A stretch of 64,000 bases of DNA from Phragmites australis (GCF_958298935.1 NC_084942.1:12035501-12099500), one strand, 5' to 3'; positions 12,401 to 27,400 are shown, counted from the first letter of the stretch. The notes: generated from the sequence alone by a model not told the origin. Made by a program: numbers and translations.

Positions 12401-15400
12401 GCCAAAGCAGAATCGCCGATCCCCGCGCGGCGCCTCCCTCGGTCGCTTGGCATGTCCGCACATAGTGCCCGTATCCGAGAGCTCGCGTGCCTCAGCCGCG
12501 TGCGCGAGGCCAGGGAGGTGTTCGATGCGATGCCCTTCTGCGACATCATCGCCTGGAACTCCATGATCTTCGCTTACTGCAACAACAGGATGCCTGATGC
12601 CGTGAGGTCGCTCGCCGTCGTAATATCCGGCAGGAACCTACGTACAGGCAGCATCTTGCTATCGGGTTACGCCCATCACGGGCATGTGCGTGACGCTGGC
12701 AGAGTGTTCGATGAAATGCCCCCTCGGAACGTCGTGGCGTGGAATGCCATGGTCAATTGCTATGTCAAGAACAGGGACATCACCCTTGCACGCAGGTTTT
12801 TTGACGCAATCCTGAGTAGGGATGTCATGTCGTGGAACTGGGTATTGCCATAGCTGACAGATGGTGGGTGCAAGGACTCTGTTTGGACAAATGCCAGAGC
12901 ACAACTTGGTTTCCTGGACACTGATGATTTCTGGGTATGTTTTGATTGAGCAGCATGGTAAGGCTTGGCACATGTTTTGCATGATGCACCGTGAAGGAAT
13001 GTCACCAGACCAACCAAACCTTGTATCTGTGCTCAGTTGTAAGTCGTCTTGAGAGTATTGACATTCTAGAGTCTCCGTGTTCTTGCTCTTAAGACAAGCT
13101 TTGAGAGGGATGTGGTCATTGTCTCAATTATCGTATAATTAGGATCAAATATGAAAAACAAGGAAAGAAAAGGTTAAATAGACATAAATATGCACTCAGA
13201 AAAACTAGGGGTATTATGGACATTACGCAACCAAAGCAAACATCCAACCTACTCCAGAATCCAGGATGCCAAACAACCTTCAGCATTTTACAATCCAGCC
13301 TTTTAAAATCTACACTCTAGAAGCTGCTTTTCGGAATCCCAAGCTAAAACAAACAGGCCCTAAATCCTTTTCTTAGATTATAGTATCTAGCCCATAGTAG
13401 AATTTTGTTGTTTTTCCTTCAAAATCATTCCAAATTATTCATATGTTTCATTTGAATTATTGTTGAGCTTGCTGTGATCAGATGCTTAGTATATTTTTTA
13501 TGCTTCAGTTCAATCTTTTCCACCTTTGTTTTCTACATTGGGCTGATATGTTGCTTAAAACTGGAGAAATTTATCATTTCTTATTAATTTGCCTTTTGTA
13601 GGTTGACAAAGATGGACCAGTTATGCTTAGTCCTGACTTTATAATGTGCGATGGAACTTCACATCTTGAGCCTCACTTTACTTTCTCATCAGATGGGATC
13701 GAGATTGAATATTTTGATTTGGATTCCTGTGAGATGATAGCTCTACATTGGAAAATATCTAATATCATTTCCATCATTTGTAAATGGGCTCAGAGTGTAA
13801 GCAGTTCAATTTATTTTATTGTTACCTTCTCTCTTAATTTTTCATGTTTTTCACAATGTTAATATCAATTTATCATCCTAATCAGGTTGGATCTGCCTTT
13901 GTAACTTTCCTTGCTGGATCTGAAGCAGAAATTGGAAATTCAGGTATAATATATAGTCAAGATATTTGATTCTTTTGCTTTCCCGGGTGCTCCAATGGTA
14001 AATAACATATATTGTTCATTATGATGCATATGAGGTAGGAGATATGGCTGTGTTGGTTTTTTTTTGGTGTGGTTTGAGACTGCAAATTTTGCATGTATTT
14101 TGTATCTTGTTTTGTAAATGGAATCAGTACTAACCAATGAAGGTTCTATTGTGTAAATGGTTTTAGTTTGGCTTGTTTACTTGATCTGCTTTCATTTTTT
14201 ATGTAAGTGTAACAATTTCCAGACATCATCATAATTAAATACTAAATTCTGTACTTTTATAGAAAATGTATGTCAAGTCATATTCTCCGTGATCCCATAT
14301 TAGTATGATTTTGAAAAATAGAACAATAGTTTGAGTGCACAAAAATCTTGATTGTGTGGTGTAATAGTTATATATGTATTGTGCTTATGAGCTGGTCAAG
14401 GGTTATTTAGTTCCTTTGCCTTTTTTTTTTCAGTGTATGTTATTTTCCCCTATATTTGGTTTAGGTTCATGTAAACTGAACTAATACTGGGTACCAAAGT
14501 AACCTAAACTTCCAAATTCATTGGGCTAGATTTGTTTTAGTTTGCACACCTGAAATATTACCAGGTAAGTATCAAGTACGAAGTATCATAAGTTTGAGGG
14601 TAATTTGCATCTTTGCCAGTGGTATTTTTCAGTTTTGCACATTTTCCATAAAAAAGCTAATGGCAAAATGCCATTAATGGCTTCTAATAGGCCATACCTG
14701 CCATTAGACACGATAGAGTGCTCACACTATTTGATCCAAGCCTTCTGACCTAGATAAAGACATAGATACCTCACCATGTCCTCTTCCCCACCATCCTCAC
14801 CCACTCGATCTCCTCTCCGACACGGAGCTCGCCGTTGTTTGCACCCTCTAATCAAGCATACCTCCCTGCTCGTCTGCTCATATGCTGTCCTCCCATCCGT
14901 GCGTTGGATTGGCCGCCTCTGTCCTCTCCTCCCTATCGTGTGTCAGAATGGCAGCCCTGCAACTGCCCACACCACGTGCTCATTGCCGCGATGGTGGCCA
15001 GCCTCAGGAACTCCTTTAGCAATTCATCTACAGGCATCGGCCTCCTGATGGTTATGTTGGAGGAGCAGTTCACGGCATGGCATTGTGTCCAAGCAACTGT
15101 CGTCTATAGAGTTCATGTAGCGGCGCTGACAGAGGATGACATCCATTACGAGGTGCAAGATGGTGCTATCGCCTTCTTAGATCCATCCCGCCATCTCCTT
15201 GGATGGATCCCACTGCAAGGGTTCATGTGGATTTGGGGATTGGGCTGCCATCCTTGGTGGTTGAGGAGCAGCGCTTTGGGCTTTGGGGCTCCCACTACCC
15301 CATGTGTTCTCAAACTTCCCTTCCGTTGGTGCCTACATTAGCACTTATCTCAGCTTCTACCTTTTCTAATATTTAAAATGTAACGTAAGGTTATGCTAGT

Positions 15401-18400
15401 CACAGAATGAACAAACTTATGGGTATTGAAGCGGCAAATTTGCAGCTATACATTTTAACGGCAAATCTCAAATTGGAGGTCCAATGAGTGGCAAATATGT
15501 CATTTTGCTTAAGTTTGATGCTTGCTCATTTGCTCTTTCCATGTGAGCTTTGATTTCAGCATGGGATTTCTTTTAATGGAAGCATGCGATTTTGTTACGG
15601 ACCAAACCTCTAGTGCCATTTCGTATGGGTTGTGTTGGGTTGCATTAGAAACCGGCAAACCGTCCCATGCCCTAAAGCCCACTTGAGTCACGATTGGATT
15701 GAACGCAAGGGTGTTGCGTCACCTCCCGACTTCGGCCCCAACCCTACCTTTGCTGTAGCAATGAACGAGCCTGACTCTGCTATGAACTATTTTCTTGCTT
15801 GCGTGAGCGTAGTGATTGGCGGCACAATTGATGTTGTCAGTGCTCATGCCCCCCTCGAGATCGAAATCCTGCTTGGTGCAGAGCACAACCCCGCCACTAG
15901 CTTGGTGCCCCTCATGATTCTGGAAGATACGTCGAGTCCCATCAGACCAAGCTAAGCATAGATATTTAATTTCATCCATTGGTCAATCTCCGGATTTGCA
16001 AGTTAAAGGCAATCAAACAAACACGCACATAAGCACAACAAGAGGGACCTGAGTCTTGAGGTATACAATGCCATCTTCAAACACCATGGCTGCCGCCATT
16101 GCCCTCTGCGATGATCTCGATCTCGTCTGCCACTACCACAGGTGATGGCTTCTGCGACCTCAAGCTGCTACAGGTGCCGGCTACGACCTTGTTGATCTCG
16201 AGCTTGTCAGTACTCAATCTTAGGAGTATGTCTGACGTTTGTTGCATGACCTTTGACTCGTTGAACTGACCCTTTACCGTTTCATTCCATACCTCCCAAT
16301 GAATCGCACAAACCTTCAAAACCAAACCGCCTAACCCGTCATCATACGGGTTGGTTTGGGTTTGTACCTAAACCCATGTAAAACCGGCTTTGAACAGCCC
16401 TAATGTTAACTTGTGCATTAAAAAAAAGCTCTAGTTGATTAATAAACAACTTTTAGAAGTATAATAATATTGTTGAGATTCAGATACTCCTTGCTTCTAA
16501 CCAACTAATTTGCCTGTCTTTTTTGTATTCAACAGGTCCTGTTAGAGTACAATTTTGTCTTGATGATCCACAATGGCCAAGAAAACAACAAAAGATTTGG
16601 CATCTTGCAGCAAGATATCAAGAAATATGGAAGGATGTTCCATCGTAAGCTTTGAGATAATGTTTTGCCTTATGTCTGTATTGCTTTTTAGTAATATATC
16701 AAATTTCTAACCACAGCATGTGCTAATAAACTCATATTAATGCATCGTTAGGTTATATAGATGCGGTTAGGATGTTTTCATTTTCACCTGCTACTGCAGC
16801 ATGGCATGTATTGCAAGGCTAATGCTGACCATCAGGCCATGTTAATTGTGGTGTTAATATTTTAGTAAGAGAACAATCAATGGTCATACCAACTCACTGG
16901 GGACATTTTAGAATAAATTTGGTTCGGATTCAGGTATTGCTCAGATATTATAAATGATTACCACCAGATATGATGAAGTATGAGACTTGTGTAGTACTGA
17001 TGGTTGTGCGGTGTCTATCAGTATTCACTGTTAATTTATAAGTCTTCTTACATAGTAGAAAGTAAAACAATTAATTAAGTTGTGTTCTTTTATTCAATGC
17101 ATTGCCAGATAAGCCATGCTGTAGAGTGCAAACTCTAGTAAGTTGGATGATTTGAGTTTTGGTTTTGTTATGGATATGCTAGTTTATTGAACCTCGATTT
17201 GGATATGGATATCAAGTCTCAAGCATGCTTTTTAAGGTGTCGCCTAGGTGTCCAGGCAAGATGCAGTGGCAAGGCGTCGCCTCCGCCTTATGTGCATGCC
17301 TTGATTTCACTAGTGCTCTCTGTCGCCCATCCTTCTCCAATCGATTCCACCGTCGCCCACACCTCTCCGGCTCAATTTTGGCCTCACCCGCCCCTCTCTG
17401 TCCTGATTCCAGCGCCATCCACCCCTCTCCAACTGCCATATCCTCGCCCAGATCGTGGGGTGGATGCTTGGGAGAAAGAGATGGATGATGGGGCATCGAC
17501 GAGGTACAGTCGGGCAGCAAGAGCTTGGACCTTGGAGGCTGAGGAAGTGGGAGGGGCAGGACAGGAGGGAGAAGAGGAAGAGAGATGGCGGCAGCTGGGG
17601 AGGGGAAGTGGGAGGCGGAAGGGGTGCAATTAGGTTTACTTGCCTGTTGGGGTGGGTTGGGGATGAATTGGGCTGACTTGGTTGAGTGGGTTGTGCCTTA
17701 AGCTAGCCCATCTATCTTCTTTTCCCCCTTTCATTTCTATTTTTCCTCTAGAAAATACACTCTGCTGCATGTGTGGCTCTGTGTATGGCGTCGCCTTGCC
17801 TCGCCTTGAGCGTCTACGCGATTGGAAGGGGGTGGGTCGCCACGTCTCGCCTTACCGCCTTAAGAACAATGGTCTCAAGCATGGGTGTAGACTATGGCAG
17901 GGTAATTTTATTTTAATCGGTGATTCAGCAACTGGATAATTTTGATTTATACTTGTTTGCCCTCTTAATGTGAAGTTTGCTCCTTGCTAAAGAATGATAT
18001 CAACATTTAGCTATATTCTTGCCATTACTTTTTTAACAACTGTATTGAGTAATTGCATGCATTTGTCAGAGATGATATTGCGTCTGATAATTGGAGCATC
18101 GAACCCAGTTGTTTTTTCCCTAGGCAATACTTTTTGAGGTGAGTATATTACACTTGCGCTATTTATCCTCAGTTGTTCCTTGTTGTTTTTCTCCCCCTTT
18201 TTTTCTGAGAAGTCTGAATATCTAGAAACATCAACGTCACACTACATTCAGGTCAATGGTCATATGAACAATGTTTATGCTATGATAGAATTCCCAGCAT
18301 TTTATGTCTATTTTACTTAGTAGGTTCACTTCCTGACAACTAATTTTCTTTATTATGTATGAACTTTATTGGAGACCATACTTCCTGTAAAGGAAATGTG

Positions 18401-21400
18401 TGTAGTTTTTGCCTTTGGTACTATTAAACCTGAAGCATCTGCATATTCACAGGCTACAGTTATTTTTTCCTATGGCGATTTACACTGTTTATGTTAAAAC
18501 ATGTTCTGTTATTCGTTTTTATTGGTTCAGCACTGAGGACTTTGAAGATGTTATTTATCCTAAAGGAGATCCTGATGCCGTTTCAATTAGCAAAAGAGAT
18601 GCTGAGCTGCTTCTTCCTGAAACCTTTGTCAATGACACCATAATTGACTTTTATGTCAAGTAGGTTGAACCTTTTCTATCCCCAGCATCCTTTTTTCATA
18701 TAGGATTAGTTGTTAATGATGATACCCTGTTACATTTTTGTGCTGTTACAACTACTATTGTGATTTTTGTACATCTGCCTGGTGTTGCCAAATACATATA
18801 ATTTTGTTGCCTAAAGTTGACTGTGATGGGAGTTGCATTTTGATGTTGAAGGTCGCTACTTACTATGCAGCTGGTTTCTGCATAATAGTCTGGTACTGGA
18901 AAATAGGAAGTTTGAATGTTTCAAGTTTGTTTTTGTGCTTTAGTTTAATTTAAATAGTGGACCTGCTTTAGATTCATAAGACTAATTATATTCTTGAGCA
19001 ACTAAGTATTCGATTTTTCTCTTAATTTGTTGAGATGTATAAAGAATTAAAAATGATGCAAGTATCTAGAATTTGAATGCATTAAACTAGTTTCTACTAC
19101 TTTGTGTTGCATGTTTGGAAATTCTCAGTTTCTTATGATCTTACAAGCTGATTCATACCTTTTTGAGAGGAACTTGTGCAGGGCATTTGAGCCTGTGGCC
19201 AGTTCCATTTTTTTCCCGGAACCTTGAAACTGCCTTGCAATTGCCACAATTTAGTTGATGGTACTCAAATATAGCATTTTGTTCAAGTGTTTTGATATTC
19301 CCTTATATTTTGTGACCTGTGAGCAGCAGTGAAATATTAATGCGTATAATACTAGATGAAACAAGCATCATCACTTGTATGTGCTTTTGTTCTTTTATTT
19401 TCTGACATTTTCTTCTGTTTCCTTATATCTTTCACAATCCCGGTAACTACTAATAGAAAATACAAATACTGGATCAGCTGTGCATTAAACTAATGCTTAG
19501 TTTCTTTTTTGTAGATACTTGAGCACAAGAACTGAACCTACTGAGAAGCGCAGGTACCACTTCTTTAACAGTTTCTTTTTTCGCAAGCTGGCAGATCTTG
19601 ACAAAGATCAAGGGAGAGCTCCAGAAGGTAGAGCAGCTTTCTTACGTGTCCGCAAGTGGACCCGCAAAATTAACGTATTTGAGAAGGATTTTCTGTTTAT
19701 TCCAGTGAACTTCAAGTAAGAAACTTCAAACTTAAGACAATGAAAATTTGTTTTTGTGTGATAATCTTTGTACACTACGAATTACATATCTGCATTGCAG
19801 CTTGCATTGGAGTCTAATTGTTATATGTTATCCTGGAGAAGTGGCGACATTCAAAGGCATGAATATAAATTGAAATAGGTACTTCTGTTTTTTTTTTTGG
19901 TAGTTCTTTTATTTACTTGTTTTGCTTCAGATGGTGATACGGAGGTCTCTGATAAAGTCCCATGTATACTACACATGGATTCACTTAAGGGAAGTCATAA
20001 TGGACTGAAAGACATCATTCAAAGGTAAGTCTTTCTGGACGAATGATATCTTCGCTACTTTTGTGCAGCTTTATGAGTAGTTGTTATGTTTTCTGTTGGG
20101 TTATGATTTGATTATAGTAAATAGCTGGTATTTGCCACATTAAAATGATTAGATTTCTCATCAAAAGTACTATCATATAATTATTTCATTTCGAAGATGG
20201 AATATCCTGAAAGGGACTAGACTCTGGTTATATTGATAGAAATAGTGAATGCATCCCCCTTTAAAAAGGGGCCCTCCTATAAACAAAAATACAAAGAGGG
20301 GAAAGAAAGGCATCTAGCCTAAACTGTGGTTGGTTGGAAGAAAAACATATAGGACCTGATGCCCAAACAGAAAGGACAAATGTATGGTGAGATAAGGGGC
20401 ACGGGGGTGGGAATTCCTGTTAATTATTTCAGAGTAAATTTTACAAAACTACAATTAGATTGGAAAAACTACCACAAAACTACACTTGAAAGGATCAATT
20501 TTGCAAAACTACACATTTATTATCTCCCCATATTGCAAAACTACACTTTTAATAATCAGTGCCACAGAGCATTTTGTATAGCAAAGCTACACTTTTATTT
20601 GCATTTTGTATCACACTTGGTTTTATTGCCACTTTGTATCGCAAAAAGTACACTTTAGGAAGTGTAGTTTTGTGAAATGGAGTGACAATATAAGTGTAGT
20701 TTTGCAATACAGATTCTTAAAAATATGTAGATTCATGATACTTTAGTGACAATAGACGTGTAGTTTTGTGAATCGGATTAACAAAAGTGTAGTACTATGA
20801 TATGCAATGACAATAAAAGTGTAGTTCTGTGAAATTGATTTTTAAAAGTGTAGTTTTGTGATAGTTTTCACATTCGTAGTGTAGTTTTGTGAAATTTACT
20901 CATTATTTTAAGTTTTATGAAATTTACTCATTATTTTAAATTTGATTCCACCTTTTTATAACATATGACTGCAAAAGATAGTGATCAAAGGTGTATAATG
21001 CTCACTATGTGGGTTTCTGCAATGAAATCTATTTTGAACAGGTGATAACTCTTAATGATGGTTCATTGACCTTTTTGCTCTCCATAATTCCTGTTTGTCT
21101 TACCAATTTGCACTCATACTTTGTGGTCAATATTTGATGGATCATGTGTGAAGTTTGATTCTTTCTTGCGCAGTTATTTATGGGAAGAGTGGAAGGAAAG
21201 GAACCCTGAATCAGCATCAGATAATTCAGACAAATTCTTGAACTTGAGATTTGTCTCCCTTGAGGTTTGGGCATAAAAACTATTCTTTTGTGAAATTCGT
21301 CTAAAGTGCTTTTAATGGTTGGTGATCATAATACCAGTTCTGATCCATTTGATTTTGGAGTGCAAAAAATCCATTTTAGAACCCTGAACTGTTGAGTTTG

Positions 21401-24400
21401 TCTATCCCCCCCCCCCCCCCCCCAAAAAAAATCAACTGAAACTGTTTGCTTGAGGACCCTGAACTGTCAATCCCAACCCTTAAATCGTAGTTCATTTTCT
21501 TGCTGGATCTCTTGCAACTTGTTTGCAACCAAATCCGCTATCAAATTTTGGGCACAAATCATGCTAAATGTTGGCATAATAAAACACCTGCTAAATATCT
21601 GATTAGCAGCTAGATTAAGCTAATAGGTTTAACACCAGCCAGTTGATTGTTTGACTGGATTCCTGTGAGCATCATATATTCACTGATGGCTTATCCTTCC
21701 CCAAACAAATGTAAGTTTGGACCTGTTTGGTTGTGCAGTTGTGCTTATGTGTAGAAAGTGTCGAGTCTATTTGGTTGAGCCTACAAACCTGTGATATGCC
21801 ACTCATTTTCTTTTGTGGAGAAAATCTTTGCCATAATTTAACACAATCATGACGTTTTGCATGTGTGCTAGCCACATCTAGCCTTTGAATTGCTTGGATG
21901 TAATAATTTTGGATTGTAATCTTGTTTCTATTTGTGGTCCAGCTCCCTCAGCAGGATAATTCATTTGATTGCGGCTTGTTCTTGCTCCATTATGTGGAAC
22001 TCTTTTTGATGGATGCTCCCAGTATCTTCAACCCATTCAAGATCGATGTATTTAATAACTTTGTGAGTTCTAAAATCTTTATTTATTTTCTTAGTTGTTT
22101 AATGACATCCTGTTGTTTTTCTGCCATTCCCAGTGTAAAGATGTATTGGTGGTCTTGAATGTCATCAGAACCTTGTGAATTATTCTTTGTTACTGTAGTG
22201 TTTGTCCACTTTTGGGTGCTAACTAAAATTTGATAGTGGGTTCCATGCAGTGAATGGGCGTTTTACTTAATCTTTAATGGATTGACTATTATAAGTAATT
22301 TTATTCAGCTATATTTCAGACGTGCCTTCATATGTTTGAACTCTTCTGGTAGATTTATCGATTAAGTTAGAAAAGTGTAGTTGGCGAATTGTAAAAGCAA
22401 CACGCCTACACCTCTTTAAATCGGCTGGTCCTAAAAATCTTAACTAATAGATCCAATCTGTAACTGTTATGTTTGGCTTGAATAGATAACATAAGAGACT
22501 TCATATTAGTTAGGATCGTAATCAGGTTTGTTAGTTTGTATCTGATTCAGATTGTTAGTTGGTTTAAATTAGTCAGTTTGGATTAGGATTGACCGGCTAT
22601 AGATAGCACGGCATTAGCAGCACTTTCCCTTAAGCAATCAATAAAAAAGTCTCCTCCCGTTATCTCTCTCTCTCTATCCCGGTCGCCTCGACCAAGCTGC
22701 TGCCACGGCGCCTAGACGACGGGGTTACAGGCCCCGATCATTGGTGGTGCACCCCTACAACCTATGCCACCCAGGTTCTACCAATTTGGCATCATAGATG
22801 CCAGGTTCCAACGATGGGGAAGGTGCTAGCCAGGAGGCGAACATGCAAGCCATGAAGGCCATGGCCAAGATGGTGGCCTACATGCAGAAGCAGCTCGGCG
22901 AGGTGGCATAGTAGATGGCTGTCATGTCTTCACGCATCACGACGGTGGAAAAGCGCTCGATGGATTTTGCAAACTAGGTGCCCGTGTTGCACGGCGGCAC
23001 GCAATCTAGTGCGGCTGCTTCCTCGCCGGCGACGACTGTCCAGCTTAGCGAGGTAGCATAGCAGATGGCCGCCATGTCTTCGCGTATCACTGCAGTGGAA
23101 AAACGCTCGATGGATTTTGGAAACCAGATGCTTGCGTTTCACGGCAGCACACCATCTAGTGCGGATGCTTCCTTGCTGGCGACGACTGTCCAAGTGATCC
23201 CAGCAGGCACTGGACCGCCATACGTTCCACCCCGATTTCAACCACAACTCCCACAAAATACCGACATCCACCACATCAAATTTTCGCATTCACTATCAAC
23301 CATCCCCTCCACCTTTCCGCCCATGCAATTCCCATCGGTGCCACAGTTCAATAGCGCCATGGAACAATTTCCCTACCAACCGACATCTATTGGTGGCCAC
23401 ATCGGCGTGCCACTATTTCACAAACTTGAGTTCCCGACCTTCGATGACAAGGAAAACCCACTCGGTTGGTCAACCGTTGCGAGCACTTCTTTCGTGGCCA
23501 GCGAACAAAAGCAGAGGTGATAAGGTGTGGTTAGTGTCCTATCACCTCACCGGCATCGCCCAACATTGGTACTACATGCTGGAACAGGACACTGGCGCAC
23601 CATCCTGGGAACGCTTCAAGGACCTATGCCACCTTCGCTTTGGACCACTACTGCGGAGCAACCCCCTAGGTGAATTGGTGTGTCTTCCCTTTCCAACCAC
23701 CGTCTAGGATTATTAGGAGAAATTCCTAGTGTTTCTTTGTCGCGCAGATCCTCTTTCTAGCACAGCAAGTACAACTGTTCATTGCAGGGTTACCAGATCG
23801 CGTTCGCATCAACATTGAGCTCACGAGCGTATGAGCGCCGCATCCAAGCTACAGATGGCTCAGCTACGACTCGACTGTTAACTTTGTATAGATGGACAAA
23901 CGATGGATCGATTACATTGAGGCCCAATGGGCACTATATATAGAGGTACAAGAAGAAACCCTAGGATTAGGAGATGACTTTAATACCTTTGTTGGATTTG
24001 ATCTTGCGAGAGGTGGGTCGTATGACACAGGAGTTTTCTTGGTACCAGTAGCTTTTGATGTTTATTCAAACACCCAAAAGCTTATAGCTGTTAACAACCT
24101 CTATTGGATTGAAACTCATCTAAAGGTGTGTTACAAGGGGGAAGGGGGGTCAGCCCAATATATAGGCAAAAAAACTGACCTACTGTTCAAAGATGTAGCC
24201 ACCTTACTGTTGTAGAAAGATTAAACTAACTACACACAACGATTTATTCTAACATTACTCGCCCTAAGCCTTTTGTGTTTGCTTAAGCTTAATTTGGACC
24301 ATTCCAATCCTAGCTCTAAGCTCCTGGAAACAAACTTGCTCTAATGTCTTTGTTAAGATATCTGCGAGCTGGTCCTTAGTGTCAATTGAAGTCTGCACTG

Positions 24401-27400
24401 ACACTCTTGTTGTCCGAGCACTTCCTGATGAAGTGGTAGCGCACATCGATGTGCTTGCTGCGCTCATGAAACACAGGGTTTTTGCTCAGTGCTAGAGCTG
24501 ATTGTTTGTCAACCTTGAGCTTGACGGTGTCGGCAGGCTGCCTCTTGAAGTCGCCAACCAAACAAGCCAGCCACACCTTGTGTAGCTGTAGTGGTGGCGG
24601 TGACATACTCTGCTTCACAGGACGACAGGGCCACCACCTTCTGTTTGAGAGAATGCTAACTCATCAAGCTGTCTTTGTAGAAGAACAGAGCGTCTGAAGT
24701 GCTCGTCCGCGTATCAATGTTGCCGGCGAGGCCGCTATCGCTGTAGCCGACCAGGTATCCCTCCTCTGCTTTCCCGTAGCGACAGCCGTAGTTGATCATC
24801 CCGGCAACATAGTGCAAGACCCTCTTGATGGCTGTCATATGCTCCTGAGTTGGCCGCTCCATGAAGCGGCTCATGAACTCGACGTTGAAGGCGAGATCCG
24901 GCCGTGTGTGGACGAGGTAGCGAAGGCTTCCGATAAGCCTCCTGTACTCTGTCGTGTCCACTTCTGTCGTTTGTCCATCGGGGTGTGAGCGGGATTGCAG
25001 TCTCTCATCCCTGCCATCTCTAGGATTCGAGTGGTGTAGTGCACTTGGCATAGCGTGACGCCGCTACCGCTGTTGCTCTGCTGGACCTCGATCCCAAAGT
25101 AGGAGAGGAAACTGAGATCGCTCATCCTGAATTGAGTCTAGGAGAGCAAACCGAGGTCGCTCATCCTGAATTGAGTCTATCTTTGCCTTAATCGATCGAT
25201 CTCCTCCTTCGTCAATACTGTGATGATCAAATAATCTACGTAGACCCCAATGAGCAGCAGCGTGTTGCCATGGCCGCTCCAGTACGTCGCATGTTCGTTC
25301 GCGCTCTGCTCGAAGTCGAGAGCCCTCAAATGTGATGTCAAGCTTCGCGTTCCATGCGCACGGTGCTTGTTGCAGGCCGTAGAGCACCTTTCGCAGTCGC
25401 ATAACCTTGTGCTCTTCTCCGGCGACAATGAACCCTGGCAGCATGACCTCCTTCAGTTTGTTGTTGAGAAATGCCGATTTCACATCCATGTGATGGACCA
25501 GCCATTCCTCTTGGGTAGCTAGCGCTAGCAGCAAGCGCACGGACTCCAGACGGGCAACATGTGCAAATACCTCGTCAAAGTCCACGCTCGGCTGCTGAAC
25601 ATAGCCCTTGGCGATGAGGCAAGCTTTGTGCTTGATCACAACCCCGACTTTGTCTTTCTTGAGCTCGAACACCCATTTGAGCCTGATTGGGTGGTGTCTA
25701 AGCGGCAGCTCCACCAGCATCCATGTCCCATTCTCGATGGACTTCATCTCTTCCAACATCGTTGCCCACCACGTCGCGTCGCGTTCCGCTCCGACGAAGG
25801 AGTTCCGCTCTCCTATGCTTGCCAAGTGCAACTCGGTGTCATCTAGGACGTGGGTAGCGTATCCCGCCGGAGCTCCGCCATTGCCGAGTAGCTTGTCGAC
25901 GATGCGGTAGCGTATTGGGCTGTTGTCATTGTGTGCGTCGAGCCTGGTGCTATCATTCGGTGGTTGGCGTGACGAAGTCCGCCTCCTCGGTAGATTCGCC
26001 GTTCGGTGTTCTGGGCGATGCATTGGCCGCCGCTGGACTTGGCGTAGGTGGTTCCGCCGCCGGTGTTCCTCCTCTAGCTAAGGTGAGCCCGTCAGCAGCC
26101 AGGAGATGGGCTTGACTCACCATGAACCCCACGACAAAGTCGCTCGACGGAGCCACACTCCAAGCTGCATCCACTTTCCAACTCCATCCGACTTTCTCGT
26201 TGAAGATCACATCTCGCGACAAGCGGACGCGCTCGGTGCTCGGGTCGTAGAGGTGGTACGCCTTCGCGCCACGCTCATAGCCGATGAATCGTCCCTCCTT
26301 GACGTACGCCATACAGTCGAAAGTACGCAAGAAGTTAACCGCCAGCTTCCGACCGTGCCACGCCTCGAACGACGTCATGCCATCTAGGCTCTTAGTTGGT
26401 GCGTGATTGAGCAGGAAGACAATGGTGCTCATCGCCTCTCCCCAAAACTCTGCCGGCATGTCCCTCTGTTTTAGTAGCATGCGCGCCATCGCGACAATCA
26501 ACTAATTGCGCCTCCATGCCGTTCTGCTGTGGGTTGTACGGTGTGGAGAAGTGTCGCTCAATTGATTCGCTACCGTTGTCGGTGCGGAGGACGTGAAGCT
26601 TCCGACCACACTCCACCACCTCCGCCTGGATCGCCTTGATCGCCACATATAGCGGCTGGCGTTGTCCACCATATGCGGTGTCCACTATTCTTCGACGTCC
26701 ACCTCGTGTCGTCGGTGTGATGGGACCGCAAAGATCTCCATGGACGAGGTTGAGGCGCACTTCGCCTGATACTTGGTCTGTGACAGGAACGGAGCTCGAC
26801 GATGCTTGGTGGTGATGCACGTGTTGCACAGTTGCTCGACGTGCTTCAGCTGCGGCAGGCCTCACACCATCTAATGGCGCGCCAGCCGTCGGCGTGTCGA
26901 AGCTTATATGGCTGTTGCGTGCGTTGCATCGCTAGGTGTTCTTGTCATGTCGTGTCGCGAGACAGATGGGACGAGCAACATCAAGGCGTTGGATGTACAG
27001 CCGGTTGCGCCTGCGACGAACTTTGGTGAGAATGCGGTGTTGGCGGTCCCAGATCCGCAAGATTCTATCCTTGATCAGCACCTTGGTGTCCCCCTCGTCC
27101 AGCTGGCCCACGCTGATGATGCTGTTCTTCAACCGTGGGATGAAGTAGACTCCGAAGAACGTCTTGTGCTTCCGTTCTTCCTAGCGAATAGGATGGTGCC
27201 ACAACTGAGGATGTCGACCATCGAGTCATCTCCGAAACAAATGGAGCCCATCACACCTTGATCGAGCTTCGTGAAGACATTGTGGTGACCCATCATGTGG
27301 TTGGTGGCGCTGGTGTCGAAGTACCAACCCTTCAGGTGGTCGCCGTCGTCGCTGGCACCAAGATGGACTTGCGCGCGCAACTTGTCAAGGTGGACGTGGC

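Noticed and set aside
12278..12853. A PPR protein gene
   Set aside because: It has only about four repeats, is broken by a stop and frame change near 12851, lacks both ends of a PPR protein, and lies wholly inside a transposon with inverted ends.
17187..17633. Overlapping open frames on both strands
   Set aside because: They are products of GC-rich composition inside the MULE-like element; no protein family was recognised and none joins to ULP2 exons.
18405..18540. Extension of the ULP2 exon upstream of 18531 as one open frame
   Set aside because: The TTGGTTCAG acceptor at 18530 restores the phase from the previous exon; the upstream part is hydrophobic, unlike the family, and consistent with intron.
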